64,000 nucleotides of DNA, taken from Mytilus edulis. Taxonomy: Eukaryota; Mollusca; Bivalvia; Mytilida; Mytilidae. The stretch is from positions 90,426,749 to 90,490,748 of the forward strand of contig NC_092344.1 of the NCBI RefSeq assembly GCF_963676685.1, in the 5' to 3' direction. How positions within the stretch are numbered: the stretch's first letter is position 1; each line of letters starts with the position of its first letter. This document shows, one piece after another, positions 36,791-48,876 of this stretch. Both the position numbers and the translations under genes were made by a program. A model generated the notes under the pieces. That model saw only the letters and a list, made by a program, of their open reading frames with translations. It was not told the origin of the DNA and made no database searches.

Positions 36791-36861
36791 ATTTCTGCAT
36801 CAAATTTCGCGATATATATCAAGCTATGCGCAAGTTTTTGAAGACACGTTTATACTACTCA

Positions 36862-38181
36862 TACGGGGCGCCGAATGGGACTCTTGTGGTTTTGTACTCA
36901 AAATTCAATTTTGTACGGACAAAAGTGACTTTTGTTCAACAAAAATAAGTTCAGTTTAACAAAATTTGTATCATACTACAAATTTAAAATTTTGTCATAC
37001 AAAATTATCTATCAGCGGACAAAAGTCACTTTTGTCATGACAAAATTCATTTTTGTTACACAGACTTGAATTTTGTTACCTAATTTGAAAATTGGGCGAC
37101 AAAAGTCAATTTTGTATTCAAATTAGTTTAGTTTGGTTTCTGTGAACTAATTTGCATACAAAATCGACTTTTGTTACACAAAATTGACAAAAATGAATTT
37201 TGTCTCAACAAAATTGACAAAATTGACTTTTGTCTCAACAAAATTGACTTTTGTCTCAACAAATCTGAACAAAATTGACAAAATTGACTTTTGTCTCAAC
37301 AAAATTGACAAAATTGACTTTTGTCTCAACAAAATTGACAAAATTGACTTTTGTGAGACAAAATTGACTTTTGTGAGACAAAATTGACTTTTGTCTCAAC
37401 AAAATTGACAAAATTGACTTTTGTCTCAACAAAATTGACAAATTGAATTTTGTCTCAACAAAATTGAATTTTGTCTCACGAAAGTCAATTTTGTCTCACG
37501 AAAGTCAATTTTGTCGTCACAAAAATGAATTTTGTCGTCACAAAATTGACTTTTGTCTCAACAAAATTGACAAAATTGACTTTTGTCTCAACAAAATTAA
37601 CAAAATTGACTTTTGTCTCAACAAAATAAACAAAATTGACTTTTGTCTCAACAAAATTAACAAAATTGACTTTTGTCTCAACAAAATTGATTTTTGTCTC
37701 AACAAAATTGATTTTTGTCTCAACAAAATTGACAGAATTGACTTTTGTCTCAACAAAATTAACAAAATTGACAAAATTGAATTTTGTCTCACAAAATTGA
37801 ATTTTGTCTCACAAAAATCAATTTTGTCTCACAAAAGTCAATTTTGTCTCACAAAATTGAATCTTACCTCACACAATTGACTTTTGTGATTTAATTTCCA
37901 TATCAGGTAACAAAAGTCAATTTTGTATGCAAATATGTTTATATTTGCATACCTTTTAGACAAAATTGACTTTTGTCATGACAAATATGAATTTTGTCTA
38001 CAAAAATGAATTTTGTCATGACAAAAATTAATTTTGTCTACACAAATGAATTTTGTCATCACAAAAAGGAAGTTCTCACAAAACAAGTCTGTAGCACATA
38101 GTTTTGTAAGACAAAAATGATTTTGTTATGACAGAATTGAATTTTGTACAAAACCACAAGAGTCCCATTCGGCGCCCCGTA
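36862..38181. mobile_element. 1.32-kb element: 36-bp perfect TIRs, 5-bp TSD, palindromic short-repeat core
   Basis: The ends begin TACGGGGCGCCGAATG and match perfectly in inverted order for 36 bp (36862-36897 and 38146-38181). ACTCA flanks both sides (36857-36861 and 38182-38186). Almost all of the core is built from ACAAAATTGACTTTTGT-like words in both orientations, often in a 21- or 32-bp rhythm with CTCA between. Long open frames on both strands (LNKIDKIDFC repeats) arise only from this low-complexity array. There is no transposase and I cannot assign a superfamily. The left end lies 71 bp upstream of the ATG of the minus-strand acidic gene. Confidence 0.85.
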
Positions 38182-38561
38182 ACTCATGCCGTCATTAATT
38201 ATGTGTACATTTCTAACATTTATATTTATTATAAGTACATGTATACAAATATCAAACATACAATTTATCATTCACTAGAGCACTCACAGCAATTAGTGAT
38301 TTAGCCAATATGAATATAAAGAGATGCGGCGTATTATGTCTTACTCTATGAGACAGCAACCCAAAGGAATGATAACAGACATAAGTCATGCTAAGATTTA
38401 TATATGAAGTGTCGTCAACGATATTTTTATGGCCTAGGGAATTGTAAATAGATTTAGCAGAGCATGTCAAAGATCAGCATCAAATTAATAGAATGTTACA
38501 ACATTTACATATAACTAACTATTCATGTTCAAGGCCAGATCAAAATAAACAATTTATCCAG

Positions 38562-38728
38562 ATATTAAATGGATAAGAAGCAAATGTGGTCAACCTGGAT
38601 TGAGGATTGCTGATGGAAGAAAAACGTCGGAAAGAGGCCGAAATATGTTTTTCAACTTTGCACACAAGAACTCACAAAAAGGTGTTGCCTGGATTCTTAA
38701 ACTTGCAGAGAACGTTTCACACTTTTAA
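38562..38728 (+). other. Candidate orphan terminal exon (54 codons and stop)
   Basis: An acceptor-like TTTATCCAG precedes an open stretch that would read ...IKWIRSKCGQPGLRIADG... to ...ILKLAENVSHF and TAA (38726-38728). A canonical AATAAA follows at 38782-38787. Composition looks protein-like, but I could not find an upstream exon or a start codon that would join it, and I do not recognise the sequence. It could be a chance open frame or a gene relic. Confidence 0.22.
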
Positions 38729-39668
38729 TATTTGTATCCTAATTTATATATTTATCAAATGATGTCCACTAAGATGATTGCAATAAAGTGTCTTTTGTCT
38801 GTCGAAATCCCCATTGTCACAGAAAATGTCTAATATGAAATTAACTAGATAAGAACAAACATACTTTAGATAACCTTTAGCTTTGGATTGTTAGTTTTGC
38901 TCATTTTTTGTTGAATGTTTTGCGGTCTTCTGTGTGTCTTTTTTTTTTTTTTTTGACTTATGGTTTAGATACTAGATACATCAGATACTGTTTAGGATCA
39001 ATTTGTCAAATAAGACAGTAAGAAAGTGATAAAAGTAAATAAAAACTAGCATTTAAAATATATTAAAACCTTATGCAAGGTGGACGTGTTGGGCGGAACT
39101 GTAAATTGATTTTGTATCAATTGTACATTTATTTATTGAAATAATTATATTCCCTAATGCGTTATCATCCAAGAGAACTTTATTAAATATAATGTATGTA
39201 GCAACAAAAGACATCCACAGAATTACTGGCGGTTCCTGGCTTTTGACTGGCACCAAACCCTCCTTATAACCGTGTAAAGCGGTGTAAAAGTACGACATAA
39301 GAACAAAATATTAAAATCAGTTGAAAGGGTTTATGTGATCAATTATGAGCACAGAAAAATCCTGAGTACTTTTATATATAAACACCGAATTTAAATAACA
39401 TCTTCATGTGTCCGATGGGAGTGATTTTGGTAGTGATAGCTCTCACAATTTCTCATTATGGCTAATATATTTAATATTTTCCTCCTTAAAACGTAAAGAT
39501 ATGATCTCAGATTTCCCAACTTCTTGTTTTGTTGATATTCTTCATTTCAATTTTGTATTAGTCCAAGACAGTTAATGCTTTTGGTCATCTTTCGAGTCTT
39601 GGAAGCTATGTTACGATAAGTTGTTATTTTGTTTGGTCTGGGTTTTTTTCGAGGGAGGTAATGAGTTG

Positions 39669-39716
39669 CTCTTGGTAGCTCTTGGTTGCTCTTGGTAGCT
39701 CTTGGTTGCTCTTTTT
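39669..39716. repeat. Short tandem repeat of TTGGTAGCTC/TTGGTTGCTC
   Basis: Five near-identical 11-bp words in a row, GCTCTTGGTWG, in an otherwise unremarkable intergenic stretch. Confidence 0.8.
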
Positions 39717-39958
39717 TTTCTTCAAGTATCTGTTATTTGGTCAATTAGATGTGTTTCTATTATCGCTAGGGTTTTTAAGTGACGATGGTGTTTCTTGTAC
39801 TGTTGTTGCTGACATGCACAGATAAATGAATAAGTTAATAACGAGAGAAAGAAATATTGTTCTTTATTAACAGAAGTACAGCTTTGTCATTTTTATGCTA
39901 AATAAAAAGAGCCGTTTATAATAGCAGTTTACAGTATAGCAAATACTATGACCAGACA

Positions 39959-39992
39959 TGCACACACACGCACACACACACAACCCACACAC
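39959..39992. repeat. CA microsatellite
   Basis: An interrupted (CA)n tract with single CG and CC interruptions. Confidence 0.85.
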
Positions 39993-40226
39993 ATACATAT
40001 GAATTAATCAACTTTTAAACGAAGTTTTCGTCATATAACATTTCGTTAAACATAAATCATTAGGTTGTTGTATACCTTGATCTTTTTGTCAGAAAATATA
40101 AACTGCTTAATATTCCAAGACAACATACATGGGGAATACAAATGAATTTTGTAGTCACCACAAGAAAATAAAATCCATTGATTTTAGTTTTATACTATCA
40201 TCAAACTGACAGTAAATTTATAAATA

Positions 40227-40312
40227 TTAAATTCCAGTATACTTCGTGTTCTTTTAAAAGAAAACGGCTAAATTTCAGTAAACTTTGTGTTCTTTTAAAA
40301 TAAAACGGCTTC
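40227..40312. repeat. Two tandem copies of a 42-bp word in the FAS1-A 3' flank
   Basis: CTTCGTGTTCTTTTAAAAGA and CTTTGTGTTCTTTTAAAATA are followed by AAACGGCT in each copy. It lies 60 to 145 bp after the FAS1-A stop codon, so it is probably in the 3' UTR. Confidence 0.75.
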
Positions 40313-40370
40313 TACCGAGGAAGTAGTAGACGGCACTAATATACCCAGCCCTCTCTTGACAGGTTTCAGC

Positions 40371-43300
40371 CTATACCACAGGCGGCAACAAAACAGTATC
40401 AATTACATGGATCACTCCATTGACAACTGAAATATCCGCTGTTGTTATTTTGCAGTCATTTACCATCAACTTATCTGACAAATAAAAAAACAAATTTTAT
40501 CATTAATTTTTTTTGAAAACAACTGGATATATGTGTAGCCGTAACGGTTAATTGTAAGCTTTCTATCTTATTTTTCTTGTTTGTATTTGTCTTGTGCCTT
40601 TCATACACATTTGTTGTTACAGCATCTAATTGAAATTTTGAATGTGTATGATTCACCGAACTAAAGAGACTACACAATCTATAAGGGTTCTGACATTTCG
40701 TAACAACCAATACTTTTTCTGCAGGAAAGTATTGTTGAAATATATTTTTGGATTATCACATCATCGTATCTACAGTCTACTGCAATGTTTATGAGGTTTT
40801 TGTATGAAGTTACTCTCAAATACAGTTACAAATGTTCAGAACGACACGATTTATGTCATAAGATTAAGTAGCTTGCCTTTAGTAGCCGAAACATTCTTTG
40901 ATTATCAATATTTGCTTGTAACTGCCTGTAATTTTGTTGGCTAAGTGAATCAGTTTCAAAGTGGTTTTTTTCCTTTCTAGGTTCTTTAATGTGCACTTTG
41001 GTATTTCAATTATCGGGTTTAGAAGGGACGGGTTGAAATTAAAAAAGTTCACGTAACCCCGCCAGATGTTCATGTGCCTGTTCCAGTTCAAGAACCTCTT
41101 CACGTGCTGCTTTTGTGTAGATGCAGATCTTTGATTGTCCCTTAATTCATACACATTACTAAACTCAACAAAGGAGATTACATACAAAAAAGACAGTCTT
41201 AGTGTCTATTGTCGAAAATCATATGGCGGCTTTATATTCTTTTTAGCTATTAATGTTTGGTAGCTCCCATTCAATCGGCGTTACCCAACATATTCTTTAT
41301 TCGGATCAATCAAATAAGAACCACGACACCAAAAATCGGTGTAGCAAAAATAAAAGAAAGAAATAATTGATGCAAGCTATACTTTATTGTAGTTTTAACA
41401 TGGGTAGGCATTATATTCGTGATTATTTTTGCCTGAGCGATAGTGAGGGTTAAGATAACACAAATATAATGCCTACCCATGTTAAAACTACAATAAAGTA
41501 TAACTTGCATCAATTATTTCGATTCTGATTAGGACAATCAAGGTGATTGCTATGTCCGATGTGTATAAGGGTAAAGCGACTGTGTAGGCTCTTCCACGAA
41601 CCTCCCTTTTTTGTTTGAAACGGCTGGCACTGTGATTTTTCAGAGTGAGGAGTTTTTGAACAGCCAACATGAACGGTTGTCGTATCTAGGTCAAATATGT
41701 CAATTTCGGAATGCAACACATTACAGTCATAATAATGAATTAGTAACAACATGTGCATCATTTAAGAGTTTGGAGGTGTTTTAAGTTAATGAAATATGTA
41801 TTAAATGCATGCCAATTTGATAAAATTCATTATTTTGCAGTAGTCAATATACGCATGTGCAACAAAAATATTGGATTTAGAGCACGGGTTTATAAATAAA
41901 GCGAAAGAAGCACGTCATATTAGAATACGAAATAAATAATCCTTAAAATTTTACAAATTCCATAATTTTGTCGAAATCTATATCAATTTACTATTTCGTG
42001 TGTGTAACTGTTTGTAGTAATATTATGGCGTCACAATAGTGATATCTTTACTTTTTAAAATGAATTACCTGGATTCATTGTGATATTTAAAGATCTGCCT
42101 TCTACTGTTTGTAGTACCATTCCATTCGTCAAACCAGCAGTGTATATAGTTCCTTTCACTAAGTGATAATTTAAAGCATCTACAAAATTAAAGATGTGTT
42201 TTTCACCATATCAGATTAACAGCCCATGTTCATTTGGCTTTTGTCAAGTGCGCAAAGATATTTTGTGAGAGGATATTTTTTTTTCTTCAACCAGATATTT
42301 ACGTTATCATAGCTTGACAACTTCAATGCAATCGTTTGCTCAATTTTCTACAGAAAATATCTAAGATAATGTCATAATTTGAAATAACACGAACGGTCTT
42401 CAATATATCACATTGGGAAAAAAAACAGTTTAACTAAAAGAAAGTATCAACATAATCTGTCATTTAATTCTAAACCAACTTAAAAAATAAGGCAGAAAAC
42501 AACAGAAACTAGTGAAAACTCGATGCAAAGAAGTGGGTCACTTCTCTCTGGTTAGTTAACACGAAAGCCTTTTCGAAGAGTAAAAATAGCAATACGATAA
42601 CTTCATGTTTTGACAATATATTGGGAATACGTACGTGTATTTAAAATAGACTCTCAGTAAAGTTCGGTTTGAACGAAGGAGTTAAATCCCATGTCTCATG
42701 CAGGGATAATGACAAGCTCTCTTCGAGAAAACATTTGTATATCGATTTTTTAACAAATTAATTGAAAAGTTGTTCTTTACTAGTTTGAAGAAACAAGAAT
42801 GATTTAAGTGCCTTATATGGTCGGTAATACTTTTCCTTTAAATTTTTGGTTCGCGTATGTTTCTATTCAGTCAGTTCGAGTGCATCATGTATTCATAACC
42901 AAAAGTATGTAAAATATGCAAGTGATCATAAATAAATTTACCTGTAAGTTTTTTGTCATCACTAACTAATTTAATCAAAAGGTATGGAGGGAATTGGTCA
43001 AAAGCTGTATCTGTTGGCGCAAATAACGTAAAAGGTCCATCTGCAAATAGAAAAAAAAAGTTATTTAAAATATATATCATCGACATTTACAGTGACAAAA
43101 CTTTCCGCTTGCAATTTCATGTCCAGAAAAGGTTTCCATTGCATTGTAATATTATGTAATAAAAAAAAACATGACTTGAAAAATACGTGTGCTGAGTAAC
43201 TTCATAAGCTCAAGCACATGCCGTAAATCCATAATCCATAACATTAACTAAACGTTATAATTCAAACTGATACATGCCAACCTAAATGTGAAATTGAATT

Positions 43301-46300
43301 TGAGCACTAAGTATTATATTCCTCATAATATGACAATGTCCGAAAAAATATTAGCATGGTAACAAATGCTACCGTTCTTTTCTAATAAACTGTCCAATGG
43401 TATAGCAATTTTAACAAAAACGAATGTTCCAATTTTCCTAGTCAAACATGGTTTCGGAGAATTTGAGATTTTATATCGTTTTTTTTCATAATTATATTAC
43501 TCCCATTGCCTTTGTATATCTAAGAATTTTCAACAGTTTGCTCTAAACGTTTAAGATGCCATGTCTAGAAAAGAAAAAAAGCCAACTTTCAGCAATTTCA
43601 ATGTATAAAATGCATGATTTAAATATAGCTTTATGGAGACATCCTTCTCACATGTATATATGCTTTTTGATAAACGAAAATAGTTCTGAAAAATGTGATT
43701 AAAACTATTAAACATGAACGCGAACTCAATCATTCTTACCTATTAACTTGCGTTCTAGTTTGACCTTTACAAACGAATGAACGAATTTATAAAACTCGCC
43801 ATCGCTGGCTAAGTACTGGAGCATGTTTTGACTTGGTAACGGCACAAGGACCTTGTCAATCACATGGATAACACCATTTGTTGCGTTTTGGTCAGTAAGT
43901 AAAACTTTACTTCCATCTATTACTATTTTCTGAAGAAATATATAGATATGAATAGTCAAAGATTATCGGTCCAGGTTTTAAAAGAAAATAAATAGTTCCA
44001 TATATGTTAATCAGTAAAAAGGAGTCAATTGAATACCAGACAACAATTTTAATTTTGTGCGGGGTTAAAAAAAAATTTGTAATCTCAATCCTCAACTTTT
44101 ATTATCAATCAATAAAACACCTTTTACTATCAATCAATAAAACAACACAATATGCATAATATTAATAGGTGTACAATGAGAATCATTATGCCCGCGTCAC
44201 ACTGTCCCGATTTTTACGCCGATGGCAACACGATAATGGAAATTTTCAAAATCGGGACTGATCGTATCCAGATCGGGCTATTCGTAGTGCCATCTTTAAC
44301 CATCTTTAACCATCGGCCACTTTTTCTAGCCTTCGGGGACAACTTCGGGAAGGGTTCTAAATTTTTTAACATGTTAAAAAATCCCCGAAGGTGCGTCCGA
44401 TGTTGAGGGTTCGTATTGAGTTCGTATCACCATCCTCACCATCGTAATGTCACCGGGAATGCATCTTTGCACATCGTATTGCATTCGTGTTTCCATCGTT
44501 TCCATCGGGCAGTTTTGACATTGCGATGTCTACACGAATGAATCACGAAGATACCCGAGGGTCTTACGATGGCAACACGACTTCGTGAAGACCTCGTAAT
44601 CCCGTCGTGTTGCCATCGAATAAGAGTACGAAGGCGACAAGATGGAACTACGACGGCAATAAATCCAGCTAAATGTAAAAGTTAATTTTCGCGCTAAAAT
44701 ACATTTAAAGTGCCATGCGCGATATGCACTGGTCAGTCTAATACGACAGTTAAGAAAGACGTTCACAAAATATGGAGCTCATATCATATGATTCTATGAG
44801 AACAAGAAAGGCGACAGCGTTGTTTCTATTAATTCAAATGGAACAAGAAGAGCAGCTATTACAGGCACAGGATTTACTTTTACAAGTAAAATATTATTTT
44901 TTTGTCAATTTTTCATATCAAGTGACATAATGAAAATCATAAACGCGCCTCGTACACCAACACTGCAGGTACACGTATATAGGGAAACCAACTTTTTCTG
45001 ATTTTTTTTGTATCGTCTGAGTTGTTGTCACACGAATGTTTACTCCATAACCATTTTGTTTTCTATATGTCATATTTTGCCGCATTTGTTGCTTTCCCCA
45101 CATCCTTCCTTTTGTCTATATTATTATGATATTCTCCTGGAAAGAGCTCTTTTTTTTCTTCTTAAAAGGGATCAACGAACCCATTACCTTACCTTTAAGA
45201 TAGATCAGTAAACATGGGCATAATTATGGGTGATTATTCAGACTAGTGCACACATTTTACAGTTCAAACAAGGCAATGCCGAGCGTGGTATCCCCTCGTA
45301 TGTAACATATTGGGGACAAATATGGACACTATATTTGTATATGACACATGCAGAAAATTGTAAATTGAATATGCATATTTGATACATAAACTATTTTTTA
45401 GAAATCAACCAAAACATTCAGTAACTGGAAATACCTTTAATATTGTCTTTAGAACCAGCAGGTTAAAAATGAGCAACCAATTTCCTGTGTATTATGCTAT
45501 TTCAAGGAGAAAAAACAAGTCCATCTGCATGACCTTGACCTTTGGTCTTGAACGTAAAAAATGTCAGATCATTACAAGAAGGAACAATATACCAAATGTG
45601 GTTAAAATCTTTTGAAGCATATTGGTTTTAGAGTGTCCACAAGGGCGGTATTGCCTTGTAATACAACTGCCACTGTGACCTTGACCTTTGAACTTTAAAG
45701 TCAATAGCGCTTAAGATATTCTTAACGAGTAACACCATACCAAGTTTTGAGTATTTTGATTCTAGAGTGTCCATAACAATTGTATCTACACGCAACTTAC
45801 ATGTAGTAGGCGAGGGGATAATAAACTAAGTTTTATAAGAATTAGACAAAAAGATCGATTTCCCGCCATGCATGGCAGACTTGTACAGAAACGATATGTT
45901 GTCGAAATTCTGTTCGTATCTTTTAGACATCGTATGGCCATCGCGCCATCATCGTAATCCATCGTGTAGCCTTCGTAATCCATCGTGTAGCCTTCGTGAT
46001 CCATCGTGTAGGCTTCGGCTGAGATATGAAGCTTAAATACCCGTCTTCGGTTAACCTTCGTATGTCCATCTTTTGCTATCATATATAATTTCGGCACCAT
46101 CGTATAGACTTCGTTATTCATCGTACTTGCTTCGGTCACTTTTTGGTATTTTAACGAGATCGGGACCAACTTCGTACGAACTTACAATTTTCGCATTCGG
46201 GTGTCCATCGTATATAAAAATCGGGACAGTGTGACGCGGGCATTAGAGAAAATAGCACCAAATTTCCTTTAAATGGAAACCTAAACAAAGCACAAAAAAA

Positions 46301-48794
46301 AAATAGTAGCGCGTGGAAGAGGGCTCGCAGTTGCTGAACGGAAATTTAAAATACTTTCCCGGCTGATATTAACCATGCCGTCCCACATAGATGAATAAGT
46401 GATGGAGATAATCCATCGTTCGATATTGGCGAGTAAATGACAAGATACAAAGCAGACTGATTCAGTTATGTTTGATGGCATACAACACGGTTTCATTGTA
46501 ACAAACTTTCCGTATAGATGATGAAATAATTTTTTTTCGTGATTTTTACGATAAATTTTTACAACCGACGAAACTCTTTTTTCCTTGACGTCATAATATT
46601 TACCTTATTATAAAGGTTGATCCTAACTTTCATGTTATTGTTAAGGGTGGGTATCCTTTTCTCATTTTTTAACTCCTTGGTATATATCTTCCAGCTTAGT
46701 ATATGGAACAAAAGTACAGACTTTAACAGCTCCTTGTCTTTCATTATCTTATTTAATACACCATCTGCTAAAGCATCAAATGCATTATCTGTTGGTACAA
46801 AAACTGTAAACGGACCTGCAAATCATACATAAAAATTTAAAACACATTGAAAAAGTCGAAAAATACTGTATATGTGGTATCTGTTTTGAGGTACTATATA
46901 TAATGAAACCCCTTGGAACGGGTACTAATTTAAAGCAACTTCAAGAGACAAAACGTTGCTTATCCCACCTTTTTAAAAAGATATGATCTAGCCAGTGTTT
47001 ATGAATTGTCATGAACTTACTAATACATTTTGTGAGTAAACTTCAAGGTCACAAAATTATGTGATCGTGATAAATTAGGACGGCAGTATAGTTTACCCGG
47101 TGTTCAAATCTCGTAAATGAATTAGAAAATAGTAAAATCACAAAAATTCCTAACTCCGACGCAAAATCAAAAGCTCAAACACATCGAACTGTCATGTTCC
47201 TGACTTGGAACAGGCATTTCCTCATGTAGAAAATGGTGGATTATACCTGTTTTATAGCTTGCTAAAATTCTCACTTGTATGACAGTTGCATACAATTTCA
47301 TTATAATGACGACGATGTGTTAACAAAATCAACAGACATAATAAGTAAAAATGTCAAAAATAGGGGTACAGCAGTCAATATTGTGTTATATCTTAATCAC
47401 TATGAAACAAACAAATATGTAAACAAACATTTACCATGGCACAATAAAACAATGGCGGAATGTATAAGTACAGAGCCACATCAAAACACGAAAAGGCATA
47501 TAGACAAAGCATATTAACAAAAATATAAGAAAAGATTTCAAAAATTATCATAGAAAAAACACAATGTTTAAGAAAAAAACCCGTCAAGGTAACAAACAAG
47601 AACCGAAAAAATCGCATGAATTTCAAAAGGAGCGGGACCCTTTACGTAATAAGTGATAGTGACATAAATCTTATGTAGACTAAGTATTGATTTCAGTCCT
47701 TTTTCCACATAACTCTGTTGGAGCAGTTTTTGTGTAAGAAGCATATTAGAAGCACACCCCGTTAATGAAAGCCAAAGAATGTAAACATGAACGAGCTTAA
47801 CGTATCAACTTACATTTGTTAAACGCTATACGATGAAACAGAAAGTATGTTACTGCTACTACCGGTAAATGGGAATTGACAATTGGAAAGTTGAAATCAT
47901 CACGATTGACATCGATTTTAGTTTGAAGTAGTCTAGATGTATCACTATTGAGGAAACGACTAAGATATAAGGAGGACCTTCTGTACCTTTGCTATGATCA
48001 TTAATCGCAAGTTCACTTTGATATATAGGATTTACACACTCATTGAAATGTGGTAAAACTGGGATTGCAAATTGACGGTTTCGGCTTTTCTGTTACGTGT
48101 AAAGAGCATTGTGGTTTATATGCTCTCCAACGTTTTATACATAGATTTTTTCATATTACATTAACGGTACCAATTTTCCTGCACCAGATGCGCATTCGAC
48201 AATACAATACATGTCTCTTCAGTGATGCTCGTGGCCAAAATATTTGAAATCCAAAGCCTATATAAAAGATGAAGAGCTATGATCCAAAAGGTCCAAAAAG
48301 TACAGCCAAATGGATAGCATGAAAGTTATACCTAAATCACGCGTTGTCTTTTTAAAACGAGTGTTTATGCTGTTACAAATTTTATATTTTTGCTTTTAAC
48401 GGGTTCTTGAAACACGATGTATTCACATATTGTACACATAGACATATGTATCATACGTTTTAAATATGTACTACATGCATAAAATATGTAGCTAGTTTTT
48501 AATAACGGTTTCTTGTAGCATTTTCATTTCTGAACCGAGTGGGTATCAAAGTTGCCAAATGTCTATTCCTATGAATGTAAACATTAAATATTACTATATG
48601 TAGTTTATAAGTGTATTTGTACAAGTTCTAGAGATATAAATACTCTTACCTGTACCAGATAACATGTCAGTTAGTCCAACATCGTCTAGTAGCCTAATGA
48701 ATTTTAGACCATTCAATTTTTCAGCTAGTTCAGGTATTGTTTCTGCACTCGACAACCCGAAATACGCAATGATAATACAAATTAATGTTTTCAT
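40371..48794 (-). CDS. Secreted protein with two FAS1 (fasciclin) domains, paralogue A, 286 residues
   Basis: Six exons in transcription order: 48794-48650 (ATG), 46815-46604, 43929-43740, 43040-42942, 42179-42069, 40474-40371 (TAG). Phases are 1, 0, 1, 1, 1. Residues 1-17 (MKTLICIIIAYFGLSSA) are a signal peptide. FAS1 domain 1 is about 20-150, with the H1-type motif GPFTVFVPTDNAF and the H2-type motif NGVIHVIDKVL. Domain 2 is about 150-285, with GPFTLFAPTDTAF, the YH-type motif NYHLVKG, and NGVIHVIDTVLLPP. A sequon, QNATN, sits just before the domain-1 H2 motif. FAS1 proteins (periostin, TGFBI, fasciclin) are extracellular or cell-surface adhesion proteins; there is no EMI domain or GPI tail here. 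An upstream in-frame TTG is not used as the start because the ATG opens directly into the signal peptide. Confidence 0.93.
41360..41520. repeat. Near-perfect 161-bp hairpin in FAS1-A intron 5
   Basis: Arms of 62 bp (GAAATAATTGATGCAAG... and ...CTTGCATCAATTATTTC) differ at only two positions, with a spacer of about 36 bp. Both differences are C/T, so a minus-strand RNA, the sense of the host gene, would pair throughout with two G-U wobbles. Probably a MITE-type palindrome. Confidence 0.9.
44772..44885 (+). pseudogene. Possible first-exon relic of a Harbinger-type element protein
   Basis: ATG opens 38 codons (MELISYDSMRTRKATA, then FLLIQMEQEEQLLQAQDLLL) up to a GTAAAA donor-like site. The acidic, Gln/Leu-rich text resembles the N-terminal leader of HARBI1-like transposases, but no catalytic region follows. 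It is inside the TTA-flanked element, which supports the reading only indirectly. Confidence 0.3.
45289..45820. mobile_element. Nested inverted-repeat segment, 532 bp
   Basis: TATCCCCTCG at 45289 is the exact inverse of CGAGGGGATA ending at 45820. The inside holds TGACCTTGACCTTTG words twice (45531 and 45676). It sits inside the TTA-flanked element, so it is either a younger insertion or part of the element's own structure. Confidence 0.45.
47160..47520 (+). repeat. Dispersed repeat family C, second copy
   Basis: Matches 21098-21320 and 20300-20320 (AAATCAAAAGCTCAAACACA, then CTGACTTGGAACAGGC, TCACTTGTATGACAGTTGCA). It has no insertion at ACATC, so it is a natural empty site for the 757-bp insertion. 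It lies in FAS1-A intron 1. Confidence 0.75.
47860..47995 (-). mobile_element. Fragment of a Penelope-like element
   Basis: The minus strand reads LQTKIDVNRDDFNFPIVN, which matches the segment KTKLYDKRYDFSFPIMKF of the larger Penelope-like copy at 50385-53400. The fragment is about 130 bp and frame-broken. Confidence 0.5.
48040..48290 (+). repeat. Dispersed repeat family E, copy 1
   Basis: Shared, in reverse orientation, with 62320-62720: CCAATTTTCCTGCACCAGAT, GCGCATTCGACAATA and AAAGATGAAGAGCTAT. It lies in FAS1-A intron 1. Confidence 0.7.
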
Positions 48795-48840
48795 AGCAAC
48801 TACAAGAGTTTTTGGAAACAAGTCTTCCAAAATTATATGA

Positions 48841-48876
48841 CCTTTTATCTCGTACGGAAGTCACGACAGACGACAT
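48841..48876 (-). promoter_or_regulatory. Core promoter candidate of FAS1-A (TATA-like box and shared 10-mer)
   Basis: On the minus strand GATAAAAGG lies 47 bp upstream of the ATG, and 26 bp farther up is ATGTCGTCTG (plus strand CAGACGACAT, 48867-48876). The same pair, in the same order and near-equal spacing, is present upstream of FAS1-B. Confidence 0.5.

Larger units (their letters stand above)
44189..46242. mobile_element. PIF/Harbinger-like element with TTA duplication (2.05 kb)
   Basis: The 28-bp perfect terminal inverted repeats begin TGCCCGCGTCACACTG. TTA flanks both sides (44186-44188 and 46243-46245), the target duplication typical of PIF/Harbinger. The subterminal regions are packed with CATCGT, TTCGTA and CCATCG words; 45951-46015 is a 24-bp tandem (CATCGTGTAGCCTTCGTAAT). 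A short coding relic and a nested inverted-repeat segment lie inside. It occupies FAS1-A intron 2. Confidence 0.72.

Noticed and set aside
37184..37880. Open frames of 60-145 codons on both strands with IDFCLNKI-type repeats
   Set aside because: They arise from the low-complexity palindromic array inside the TIR element 36862-38181; both strands are open for the same reason and no start or splice context supports a gene.
46281..46496. 71-codon minus-strand frame between the TTA element and FAS1-A exon 2
   Set aside because: No FAS1 similarity and not needed by the exon phases; lies in intron 2.
48795..48830. In-frame extension of FAS1-A upstream of its ATG
   Set aside because: It would need a TTG start and would bury the signal peptide; the ATG at 48794 gives a normal leader like that of paralogue B.
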